From an uncultured Saprospirales bacterium (GTDB lineage: Bacteria > Bacteroidota > Bacteroidia > Chitinophagales > JADIYW01), in NCBI GenBank assembly GCA_938008535.1, contig CALLKF010000116.1:14405-78404 (forward strand): a DNA stretch of 64,000 bases. Direction: 5' to 3'. This document shows, one piece after another, positions 34,754 through 43,400 of the stretch (position 1 is its first letter; every line of letters starts with the position of its first letter). The position numbers and the translations under genes are program-made. The notes beneath the pieces are model-generated. The model ran no database searches. It worked only from the letters and a program-made list of their open reading frames with translations, and was not told the DNA's origin.

Positions 34754-34917
34754 ACCACTTAAGAAACTTTAGGAACTTTAGAGAGCAATGATTTATTGCG
34801 ATATAAGATAGCTAAGCAATTAAGAAGTTTTTATTTAAAAAAAAACTAAGCTCTTTTCGTTATTACCTTAATTGTTTCTTGTGATTTTTCTTTAGTTTCT
34901 AATGTGCCTTAAGTGGT
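34754..34917. repeat. Inverted repeat between convergent genes
   Basis: ACCACTTAAG (34754-34763) is the exact reverse complement of CTTAAGTGGT (34908-34917), and similarity continues inward with AACTTTAG-like units (34765 and 34774, 9 bp apart) on the left and TTTAGTTTC on the right. It fills the gap between two converging genes and may serve as a bidirectional 3'-end structure. Confidence 0.55.
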
Positions 34918-34924
34918 AAAATTA

Positions 34925-35644
34925 TTATGCATTTCCATTCATCCAAGTAAACACTTTGTTTCCATCGGTATTTATAGAAAATGAATCTTTAAAAACGGCA
35001 GAAAAGTTTTTTTCAAACTGTGCGTTTTCAATGTTGCTTTTGTGCGAATCATCTATTTTTGAGAACAACAAAATACCTTGTTCGTTTACTAAATTCTTTA
35101 AGCTGCTTAGAAATTGTTGCTGCATAAATTGCATTGGTGTTTCGTCTTCAATAAACACATCAAACAACACCAAATCGTATTTTTTATGTTGATGGGTTTG
35201 CACAAAATGTTCTGCATCATCGCATACATAATCTACTTTATTTTTTAAGTTCGATTGTAAATACTTTTTAGCCAAATCAATAATAATTGTATCGGCATCA
35301 ACAGCAGTTATTTGGTTGATGCTTGTATGATTTTCCAGCAGATCTACCACGCTGCCTAAACCGAAACCTAATACCAAAACCGATGCTATTTTTTTGTTTT
35401 GAATATCAATTGCTTTAAACGCTACCTGAAACGATGTGTAGTTTTTTCCGAACGAATAGATAGCGTTTTTGGTAGCCAGTTTATATTGACCACCAGACAA
35501 AGAAACCTCCACTTCGCCAGAGAAATTGCTTTGTTTTTTCTCTATAGAAATATCGAACAGGTAGCTTAAAATATGTTTAATGGTGGATGGCATCGGCAAC
35601 GCGAAAATAAGTAAAATTAGCTGAATTAGTTTTGTAGTGTACAT
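34925..35644 (-). CDS. Spermidine-synthase-like methyltransferase-fold protein
   Basis: 239 residues with the Rossmann core of polyamine synthases/SAM methyltransferases: SVLVLGFGLGSVVDLL (nucleotide loop), ITAVDADTIIIDLAKKY, CDDAEHFVQ and DLVLFDVF. The N-terminus is hydrophobic. The usual polyamine-binding aspartates cannot be assigned, so a spermidine synthase activity is uncertain. Confidence 0.85.
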   Translation of the reverse strand: MYTTKLIQLILLIFALPMPSTIKHILSYLFDISIEKKQSNFSGEVEVSLSGGQYKLATKNAIYSFGKNYTSFQVAFKAIDIQNKKIASVLVLGFGLGSVVDLLENHTSINQITAVDADTIIIDLAKKYLQSNLKNKVDYVCDDAEHFVQTHQHKKYDLVLFDVFIEDETPMQFMQQQFLSSLKNLVNEQGILLFSKIDDSHKSNIENAQFEKNFSAVFKDSFSINTDGNKVFTWMNGNA

Positions 35645-36005
35645 ACTGAGCTACTATTAAAAAACGAATGCAATGCACATTGACAGACTTGCATTTTTGC
35701 ATTTTTGCTTCATCCGCATGATAGGAAGTTGGTTCCGCATGATAGAAAGCTGAAGTGCGATGATAGATAGTTAATTCCGCATGATAAAAAGTTGTAGCCC
35801 GATGATAGATAGTTGACTCCGTTTAATAGAAAGTTGAATCCCGATGATAGAAAGTTAGCTTCGGATAATAGAAAGTTTAATCGCGGTGATAGAAAGTTTA
35901 ATCCGCTTGATAGTAATTTTCGTTCGGAAAAATAGTAAATGGTTGGTTTACAGTGGGTTTGTAAATTTATCTGATCAAATTGCGTAAGAAATTGGAATAA
36001 TTTCT
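35645..36005. other. Long intergenic region dominated by a 21-bp repeat array
   Basis: 361 bp without a credible gene. It contains the phased array described separately (35713-35943). One minus-strand frame stays open across the array, encoding a degenerate heptapeptide repeat (NFLSSGL-like) and ending at TGA 35710-35712, but I found no ATG for it. The open frame may simply reflect a stop-free repeat unit. Confidence 0.7.
35713..35943. repeat. Tandem array of about eleven 21-bp degenerate repeats
   Basis: The core GATAG or AATAG/GATAA begins at 35720, 35741, 35762, 35783, 35804, 35825, 35846, 35867, 35888 and 35909, exactly 21 bp apart each time; an eleventh copy is one base out of step. A consensus unit is TCCGCATGATAGAAAGTTGA plus A. 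Units differ by many substitutions but no indels within the ten. Confidence 0.92.
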
Positions 36006-37571
36006 TTAAATAAGATTCAACTTTACTTTAAGTTGATCTTTTACAATATCAAATTCTTTAGGTATGTTTTCAACTGCCACATCAGTAGCCCATTTATATG
36101 CATCTTCAATTTTATTATCATCTCTAAAATGCTGATTAGGAAAATATGTCTTAATAAATTTTTCTAATGTTGGTACAATTTCCAATCCTACTTTATTATC
36201 TATAGAGTTTTTTAGTTGACCGTGAGCATCTGGGTCTGAGCCACTATCTTTATCCCAAATTGCAAAATAGTCATCAATTCCCATCAATCTCATTACACCT
36301 ATAAAATACATTACGCCTCCTTTACCACCGCATTCAATAATTGAGATACCATTTTTATTTAAGGAAATTTTCCATTTATCTTCTATTAATGTTGTCCACA
36401 GGATTTTATCTGAATCTCCTTCAACTAGAATGACATATCTAGCAAAAAATATTTCATTTCGGTATGTATTAAAGTGAGCATATATCTTAAATTCTTTTGA
36501 TTTAAAATAATCTTCGTTTACAAAAGTCTTATTCTTTTTTCTCAAGTAAGTTCCATTATCTTTATCTTTTGTTATAAGTTCAATCTCATATGCTCTTTGC
36601 GGATTAAGAAAATTAGGATTATGTGTTGTATAAAATATTTGTGTATTATCTGAAAGTTTTTGAAAATTGTCATACAGTTCTCTTTGAGCTTGTGGATATA
36701 AGAAAAGCTCAGGTTCTTCAATTGCAAAAATTGCCTTTCCTTGATTTAATTCAGCATATGATTGAAAAATCGATAAAAGAATAAGATTCTGCATTCCTGA
36801 ACCTACTTCTTCAGCATCAAATATTTTTTCATTTAAATCTTCTGAAACTGTAATTTGCAATGTTTTATAAAACCAATTTAAATTATAAATATCAAGTTGA
36901 GGCTTAAAATTATTTGCGATACCTGCACTATTTTGTTTACAATATCCTACAAAAACATCATAGAATTTTTTGAAAGAAACGGCAGTTGTATTACCTGAGA
37001 AATCATATTCTAAAAATTCTTTTGCTGGTTTCATAATTTCAGTAAACTCGTGCTGTAAATTTTCTTCTCCACTATAAAAATCAATATAATTATCCTGTAC
37101 TAACCTCATCATTTTTCCTAATAAAGTCCAATTACTAACTCTCATCTCATCTTTTAAATCTCTTAAAGAAGGTATATAAACGAAGTGGCAGGATTTTTTA
37201 AATTCTTCATTTAAAAATCCTGGTTTTTCATTACCACTTGGAAAATTCTCCCAAAGACGCATTTCACAATTAAGTGGATTTAATTCCATTTTTAGTGATA
37301 CAAATTTTATAGCTCTTTGACCATTATATGATTTCCAATCTATTGGATCATTTAATTCGACTAAAATCTTTATTGGTTTTGATGTGTCATTAAATAATTC
37401 TTTAGCAACTTTTGCTTTAGTTGTCCAACCTTCACCTAGTACTAAATCAATTGCTTTTAACACATTTGATTTACCACTACTATTTGCGCCAACAATTGCA
37501 CATAATTTTAAAGGTTCTAATTCTAACCGCTTTATAGAACGGAAATTCTCGATTGAAATTTTCTTAATCAT
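36006..37571 (-). CDS. OLD-family ATP-dependent endonuclease (AAA ATPase with TOPRIM)
   Basis: 521 residues. N-terminal SMC-like ATPase half: Walker A GANSSGKS (28-35), a signature-like EEVGSGMQNL, and Walker B AIEEPELFLYPQAQ. C-terminal TOPRIM half: VILVEGDSDKILW and the acidic pair in WDKDSGSDPD. This is the overcoming-lysogenization-defect class; many relatives act in phage defence. No GajB-like helicase or reverse transcriptase partner is adjacent, so it would be a stand-alone (class 1) member. The flanking genes are accessory in character. Confidence 0.9.
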   Translation of the reverse strand: MIKKISIENFRSIKRLELEPLKLCAIVGANSSGKSNVLKAIDLVLGEGWTTKAKVAKELFNDTSKPIKILVELNDPIDWKSYNGQRAIKFVSLKMELNPLNCEMRLWENFPSGNEKPGFLNEEFKKSCHFVYIPSLRDLKDEMRVSNWTLLGKMMRLVQDNYIDFYSGEENLQHEFTEIMKPAKEFLEYDFSGNTTAVSFKKFYDVFVGYCKQNSAGIANNFKPQLDIYNLNWFYKTLQITVSEDLNEKIFDAEEVGSGMQNLILLSIFQSYAELNQGKAIFAIEEPELFLYPQAQRELYDNFQKLSDNTQIFYTTHNPNFLNPQRAYEIELITKDKDNGTYLRKKNKTFVNEDYFKSKEFKIYAHFNTYRNEIFFARYVILVEGDSDKILWTTLIEDKWKISLNKNGISIIECGGKGGVMYFIGVMRLMGIDDYFAIWDKDSGSDPDAHGQLKNSIDNKVGLEIVPTLEKFIKTYFPNQHFRDDNKIEDAYKWATDVAVENIPKEFDIVKDQLKVKLNLI

Positions 37572-37852
37572 TTCAAAAAATATTAAACATTAACACTTTA
37601 TTTTTACTATCAAATATAGCTTTCTTTAATTAGACTGCGAAATATAGAATTAACAAATTAAACTGCTTGCTGTATTTGCTGATAATTACACACCTCTTAA
37701 TCTCCTCTCAAGAGGAGAAACCGGACAGTGGTATTCTGGTTGGCAGTAGTGCTTAATAAATTTAGTATGACAGTTAGACTATTTTCTTTTAGCAATGACA
37801 TCTTTTATTGCATGTTTTTTATTAATATTACTTAATAAAAAAACCAATTACT
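37572..37852. other. Divergent spacer with a perfect hairpin
   Basis: 281 bp between the OLD gene and the HTH gene. It contains the OLD promoter element and a perfect palindrome, TCTCCTCT (37701-37708) against AGAGGAGA (37711-37718), in a locally G+C-richer patch. No coding potential was seen. Confidence 0.6.
37611..37618 (-). promoter_or_regulatory. -7 element of the OLD-family gene
   Basis: TATATTTG on the minus strand, 39 bp upstream of the ATG at 37571, is identical to the -7 elements of ftsK and actA. Confidence 0.5.
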
Positions 37853-38206
37853 ATGATTACATTAGAAATTAGCCCAGTGCTAAACGAACGTGAAGTGAAA
37901 AAACATGGTTCGTTCCTTTTTCAAAATGGCTTCTCGTGGAATTTTGCGAGCCGTCTGTTGACAAAAAAAGTTAAAAGTATTTCGTTTAAGCATCTTGAAA
38001 CTTTGTGTACGCTGCTGCATTGCACGCCTAATGACATTTTGTTGTGGAAACCTGACGAAGGACAACAGCCAGATAAATCGCAGCCGCTGCACCAACTCAC
38101 TCCACATTACAGAACTCTCGTGTCGCACGGCTTAAAGAATCTGCCTATTGAAACACTGAGAGAGATTCGCAAAATGATTGAAGAGGAAGTGAAGAAGAAT
38201 CTGTAA
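37853..38206 (+). CDS. Small HTH (Cro/C1-type) regulator
   Basis: 117 residues. The N-terminal 65 residues form a compact HTH of the HTH_26/XRE type (FSWNFASRLLTKKVKSISFK, HLETLCTLLHCTPNDIL). A basic-acidic helical tail (ETLREIRKMIEEEVKK) follows. It probably binds DNA as a dimer; the target is unknown. It is divergent from the OLD gene and could regulate it. A strong terminator follows. Confidence 0.87.
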   Translation: MITLEISPVLNEREVKKHGSFLFQNGFSWNFASRLLTKKVKSISFKHLETLCTLLHCTPNDILLWKPDEGQQPDKSQPLHQLTPHYRTLVSHGLKNLPIETLREIRKMIEEEVKKNL

Positions 38207-38241
38207 GGATTTTTTTTTATTTGTGGTATTGAGTCAAGACT

Positions 38242-38275
38242 AAAAAATCCATCGTGTAGGCGATGGATTTTTTTT
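38242..38275. terminator. Bidirectional Rho-independent terminator
   Basis: AAAAAATCCATCG (38242-38254) pairs with CGATGGATTTTTTT (38261-38274) around a 6-nt loop. A-rich and T-rich flanks let it act for the HTH gene (+) and the toxin gene (-), which converge here. Confidence 0.9.
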
Positions 38276-38298
38276 ACAGTATAATTTGATTGAAGAAA

Positions 38299-38613
38299 TT
38301 ACTTTGGTGTTCGTTGTTGTATATGTGTTATCATGTCTTGCTTTTCACCTAATACTGCGATGATGCTAATGTGTTTTTTGTTTTCGTTTTTGATGTAAAA
38401 TACATAGTATGGAAAACGTTCTATTTCTACTATTCTTACTTCTTTTATAAATTGTCTGTGTTCTACAATTGTTACTGGTAAATCGTCTATTACTTTAAAT
38501 GCTTCTTGCAAAAATTCGGTTCCTAATCTTTCTTGTTTTTCTTCGTACCAATCATAGATTTTTCTTAACTCTAATTTCGCTTTGGTACGAATAATTACTT
38601 TATAGTTGCTCAT
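38299..38613 (-). CDS. ParE/RelE-family toxin
   Basis: 104 residues with the ParE/RelE-superfamily layout: an N-terminal strand (YKVIIRTKAKLELRKIYDWY), two helices, then the beta sheet with VRIVEIERFPYYVFYIK and a C-terminal ISIIAVLGEKQD. ParE members poison gyrase and RelE members cleave mRNA; the sequence does not settle which. It overlaps the upstream antitoxin by 4 bp (38610-38613). Confidence 0.88.
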   Translation of the reverse strand: MSNYKVIIRTKAKLELRKIYDWYEEKQERLGTEFLQEAFKVIDDLPVTIVEHRQFIKEVRIVEIERFPYYVFYIKNENKKHISIIAVLGEKQDMITHIQQRTPK

Positions 38614-38834
38614 AGTTTGCCTTCCAATCTTAGTTCCTTTTTAAATGCTTCTGATGAAATGCCTTCTTCTGAATCTTGTCCATATTCTTCTAATCTTTCT
38701 TCTATTATACTATAATGTAATGCGCTAAATTTCTGGTCTGCTTCTAATAATTTCTTTACTGCTTTTATTATCCATTCTTCTTCGCAGTTTTTAATTCCTT
38801 CAATTATTAGTTGCTTTTCTGCTGATATTTGCAT
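38610..38834 (-). CDS. Antitoxin partner of the ParE/RelE-type toxin
   Basis: 74 residues, acidic and helical (LIIEGIKNCEEEWIIKAVKK, ISSEAFKKELRLEGKL). No classical DNA-binding domain is obvious, but gene order, size and the 4-bp overlap with the toxin fit an antitoxin. A -7 element stands 14 bp upstream of its ATG. Confidence 0.82.
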   Translation of the reverse strand: MQISAEKQLIIEGIKNCEEEWIIKAVKKLLEADQKFSALHYSIIEERLEEYGQDSEEGISSEAFKKELRLEGKL

Positions 38835-38848
38835 GGCTTTATTTTTAT

Positions 38849-38856
38849 CAAATTTA
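38849..38856 (-). promoter_or_regulatory. -7 element of the toxin-antitoxin operon
   Basis: TAAATTTG on the minus strand, an exact TAnnTTTG match 14 bp upstream of the antitoxin ATG at 38834. Confidence 0.45.
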
Positions 38857-38965
38857 ATGTTTTTATTCTTTTATGGTTGTTAATTTTTTATGTGTTGCGT
38901 GGTTGGTGCAATATGTTTGGTAAGTGGTTTGTTGGTTGGAAAGCAAGAACGGTAAAGGATTAATT

Positions 38966-39508
38966 TTAAGGACTAGCACATTCTATATCTTTTACACCTG
39001 TTATTTTATTAAGAAACGTAACCGGATCAAATTTTACCTCAATTATAACAGTATCATTATAGACAACAAGTTCACTGCCATAATCTGAAACACTAATAGT
39101 TGAATAAGAAGAATCTGCATAATCTATTTTTATGGCTAATCTTGTATCGCCCCATCCTCGTTTGTGAACACTAACTATTTCACTATTATATACCATATTA
39201 TACAAAACACTATCTATTACTTTTTCATTAGATGTAGAAAAAATAATTTGATTTTTTTTGATAACATCTTTAGCAGACAATGCAAAATCAACTTTACAGT
39301 GCCCATAATTAGGTCGTTGTCCAAAACACCAGCAGTATAATGTTAGTTTCTTTCGCTTTACGTTTTTCTTAGAATCTTTATAATTTACTATTCGTAAAGA
39401 ATCTTCATTTACTTTAACTACTTCTGTATGATTCTCAACTTTCTTATTACAATTATTACAGGAAATAAATAGCAGAATTACAAAACTGATTATCAAAAAT
39501 CTTATCAT
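38966..39508 (-). CDS. Lipoprotein of unknown function
   Basis: 180 residues with a lipoprotein signal (MIRFLIISFVILLFISCNNC). The mature part has a Cys-rich patch (LYCWCFGQRPNYGHC) and a beta-rich C-terminal half. No family was recognised. It follows the M48 protease by 3 bp on the same strand, so they are probably co-transcribed. Confidence 0.75.
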   Translation of the reverse strand: MIRFLIISFVILLFISCNNCNKKVENHTEVVKVNEDSLRIVNYKDSKKNVKRKKLTLYCWCFGQRPNYGHCKVDFALSAKDVIKKNQIIFSTSNEKVIDSVLYNMVYNSEIVSVHKRGWGDTRLAIKIDYADSSYSTISVSDYGSELVVYNDTVIIEVKFDPVTFLNKITGVKDIECASP

Positions 39509-39511
39509 CGT

Positions 39512-40315
39512 TTACATTTTCTTGTAATACTTCAACGCTTCTTGTAAGTATTTATTTTGAATATCGCTGATGCGTGTTTCATCGCTTGGGTGTGTGCTTA
39601 AGAATTGTGGTGGGTTTTGTCCTTGGCTTTGCGCTGCCATGCGTTTCCAGAAGTTAATAGCCTCGGTTGGGTCGTAGCCAGCCATTGCCATAAAAATTAA
39701 ACCCATGCGGTCGGCTTCGCTTTCCTGTTTTCTGCCAAAAGGCAATATGGCGCCTAATTGCGTGCCGATGCCAACTGCATTCATAAAGATGCTTTTAGTT
39801 TGTTCTTTTTGATTGGCTAAGGCAACATCTAAGGCAGTCATACCTAATTCCTGCATCATCTGCGCGCTCATCCGTTCGTTCCCGTGGCTGGCAATAGCAT
39901 GCGATATTTCATGGCCCATCACCACTGCCAAACCTGCTTCAGTTTGCGTAATTGGCAGCAAGCCTGTGTAAACAACTACCTTTCCGCCAGGCATGCACCA
40001 TGCATTTGCAATTGGATCATTTACCACATTAAATTCCCAAGCGTATGATTTCATTTTGTCTGCCAAACCAATCTGTGTCATGTATGCATTTACGGCTGCG
40101 GCAATGCGTGTGCCTACTTTTTTTACTAAGTCAACATTTGCGCCAGTGGAAACAACTTTTGTTTTGTTTTCTGTTAAAAAACTTTGGTACTCGGTTAACG
40201 CCATCGAGTTCATTTGCTCTTCAGGCAATAAGGTTAATTGTTTTCGTCCTGTTATTGGATTTTGGCTGCATGCTGCAATCAAAATGGTTAGTATTATTAA
40301 GTTCCATTTCTTCAT
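39512..40315 (-). CDS. M48-family metalloprotease, lipoprotein
   Basis: 267 residues. A lipoprotein signal (MKKWNLIILTILIAACSQNP) is followed by GRKQLTLLP, typical of periplasmic M48 (LoiP/YcaL-like) proteases. The zinc motif HEISH is in VVMGHEISHAIASHGNERMS, with the third ligand glutamate in ESEADRMGLIFMA. It is expected to degrade or process outer-membrane or periplasmic proteins. Confidence 0.94.
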   Translation of the reverse strand: MKKWNLIILTILIAACSQNPITGRKQLTLLPEEQMNSMALTEYQSFLTENKTKVVSTGANVDLVKKVGTRIAAAVNAYMTQIGLADKMKSYAWEFNVVNDPIANAWCMPGGKVVVYTGLLPITQTEAGLAVVMGHEISHAIASHGNERMSAQMMQELGMTALDVALANQKEQTKSIFMNAVGIGTQLGAILPFGRKQESEADRMGLIFMAMAGYDPTEAINFWKRMAAQSQGQNPPQFLSTHPSDETRISDIQNKYLQEALKYYKKM

Positions 40316-40344
40316 TTTCTGCTTTTTTATTTTTTACTATAATA

Positions 40345-40390
40345 AAGTTTACACCTTTCTGTTGACTGTGATAATGAAAGGTGTAAACTT
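40345..40390 (-). terminator. Terminator hairpin of the 1607-residue gene
   Basis: A perfect 15-bp inverted repeat, AAGTTTACACCTTTC (40345-40359) against GAAAGGTGTAAACTT (40376-40390), with a 16-nt loop, starts 16 bp after the stop at 40406. The sequence after it on the minus strand is AT-rich but not a pure U-tract. Confidence 0.7.
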
Positions 40391-40405
40391 GTAAACTACT
40401 GCTGT

Positions 40406-43400
40406 CTATTTTGGTTTTGTTTTCGATTTTGTTTTTGGTGTTGCTATTGAATCTGTTGGCGTTGGCTCAACAGGTACAACGTTTTCATTAGATGTATCTT
40501 TAACTGGTTCGGTTGCAGGTGTATTTGTATTTTCTTCTGTATTAGATTTTTGTTTACCAGGTTCTAAAGAAAATTTCTTTTTCGGACTTTGTTTAAAATC
40601 ATCTTTCGGTGGTTTTGGTGCAGGTGCAGTTTCTTGCGGTGCGGCTGGAGTTTCCACTGGTGTAGGTGCTTCTTGCGGTGCGGTTACCGGTGGTTTTTCG
40701 TAAGAAGATGATGGTGCAATTTTATTTTTTACTTTGTCTTTAAAACGTTCGGTAAAATCTTCCATACGTGTCACAAAGTTATCGCGCATAGAAATATCTG
40801 CAGGCATGAACTCAAACACAGGAACTTTATTTTCGCGATACACTCTATCTGCATCACGCAAAACAGTAACAGCATTTACTACATCAGGTACAGAAGAAGC
40901 AATACCTAATTGTCCTTTTTTTAATTTTAAGTACAACCAACCACCAGATTTATTTTGTAAATAAACATTTACAAAATCGCTTTCGTAGGCATACCCAATT
41001 TCTACATAAGCGTCGTATTGACGCTTCACAATATCGCCACCAAAAATTGCTAAACTCACTTTTTCAGAACTTTTAAACGATGCATCTTGCGCGTCCCAAT
41101 AGAACTTGGTACCAGTTAATAAAAAATTGTAGTCCATGCTTTTTGGAATAAAAAACGAATCAATGGTGTACATACTTGCCAATAATTTATTGGACTCAAG
41201 CGTATCTTTTGCTAAAACCGCTACTGTTCGTTGCATTACTTTGTTGCGTTTGTAATTATTAAAGCTCACTACATCGTCTGCAGCTAAAAATGGATTTAAC
41301 AAGGTGCTAGCAACGGCAGGATTCATGAAAAATTTCATGGCAAAATCTGCAGTTATTTCTAAGTTTTGACTATTTGGTGTGTACGTAAAACTACCTACTG
41401 TGCTTACTTTTGCAGGTGCAAGATTTAGGTCGAAATTGATTTCACCGTTTGCTTCCATTACTTTTGTTTGCTCATTGTATTTTAAACAAGAAGCGTGTGA
41501 ATAATATTGCTTGAAAGCACTTTCATCACCAAACAAAATATTATTGGGTTCGGTTTTGCTATACGCCATCGAACCTTTAACAGACATAATAGCTGCATCA
41601 TTTCCTTGACGTTTGTCTTGTAAAACGGCTTGGTAAAACTCAGGAATACTTTTATCTAAAATTAAACCTACATACAATGAATTGTTTGGATCGTTTAAGA
41701 TTTTATCCATACTTACAGAAGGTTTTTTCGGATCGAGTGTTTGAACATTTGCAATCCAATCGCTATTGGTATTGGCAATATCAATTTTAATAAAACCATC
41801 TAGGAAAATATCTTTATGCTTAGAATCAAAATCGAATTTTCCTTTATAAAAAACTTTATTGTCTAATTTAAAATTATCAGTTTCTTCAATAATTGCATGT
41901 GCAAATGTATACACTTGACTCATGTCTCTAGCGTCTAATACTTTTTTACCTTTTTTGCCTTCAGGAACTACTTGTCCTTTGTATGGATTATTGACGCCAA
42001 TATCTGCAATAGCAATTTTTTCGCTGGTTCCGTTATTCATTTTGAAATAATAATTTCCTTTTGCAGAAAAATCATTTCTACCAACAACAATTACATCAGA
42101 TTCTTTTACGATATGATAGCTGCTATCTTTATGAAAAATTACTTGTGCATTTTTTAAGGTTCGTACAGTACCATCTTGTTCAATAAAAATCTCGCCTTTG
42201 TCTGGAATTACTTTTGAATCAGCCAATAATAACTCATTGATACCTGCAAAGTGAATTGAGTTTTCATTCAAATTTAACTCAGCTTCAGCAGTGATAAATT
42301 TCAAAGAATCTTTTGTTGGATCGGTTGATAGTAAGAAGAATTTTGAGTTAGCAGTTGCAGCATTTAGTTTCAGCATATTTTTTGCTAAATCGATGTGCAA
42401 AAATTTCGGATTGGCAACATACTTAAATGACTCTAATGGAATAGTATCATTTTTATTGAGTTCAATGTCTGCTAATTTTTTATCTAAATCGAATTTGGCA
42501 TTCACATCGTTAGAAGCCAATAAAGATGTTCCATCATCAGTAGAAAGATTTAATTTACCATTTTTAGCCACAAATTGACGAGCACCAAAAGTGATATCTT
42601 GCGATTCGAGTTTCGTTTTATTCCAAGATAAAACGCCAACACCTAATAAATTTTTATTATGCAAAATTAATTTTCCATTCAATTCTGTGGTGGCATCATA
42701 CATGCTAAATTTTTCGTCTTTTGCTGGTGAAACAACTAAAGAATCTTTTTTCTGATTCCAAGCAAACGACGATTGATTGATGCTTGCTTGTGGTAAATTA
42801 CCAGTTTTATCTTCTGTAATACGCATGCTATCTAGCTGTGCATACACGCTATCCATAAAAAAGAAAGCAGTATCGGAAAACATTTTTGCCGAACCAAACT
42901 CAAACAAACCTTTACCAGAAAGGCCTTGCGAATTGAGTCGAATGTTAGATGTATATTTTCCTTTGTTGCCAAATAAATTGTAACCACCTTTTGGCGTTTC
43001 AATATTTAAACCATACGATTTATCATCTTGTAAATTAATTGGTGATTTAATAGGTGCGAAAATACCACCAGAAATCAGTTGACCATCTAAGGATAATTTT
43101 TCTGTTTCTACATCGTTCAAACTGTCAATTTCAAAAGGATACACTTGGTAATAGAACTTATCTTTATCGTATTTGCTACCATTTGCACCTTTATCGTAAG
43201 TGATTTTTGCTGTGTCGCCACTAGTAAAATATGGATATTTTTTATTGTTGTTAGTTCCTGATTTATTATTTGGTTCAGCGATATGCAAAGTGCCTGTTAC
43301 TTTTTGAATTGGTGTTTTAGAACGAACCAATTTTACTTCACCACGTTCGTTTGGTTTACCTTCTGGAACATACACCACCATAGAGTCAACGCTCTTCATG

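Noticed and set aside
35713..35943. CRISPR array
   Set aside because: The repeats are 21 bp back-to-back without unique spacers, and no cas gene is nearby.
35710..36005. Minus-strand repeat protein through the 21-bp array
   Set aside because: The frame is open, but there is no ATG and the open frame is expected from a stop-free unit. Kept as a hypothesis in the findings, not called as a gene.
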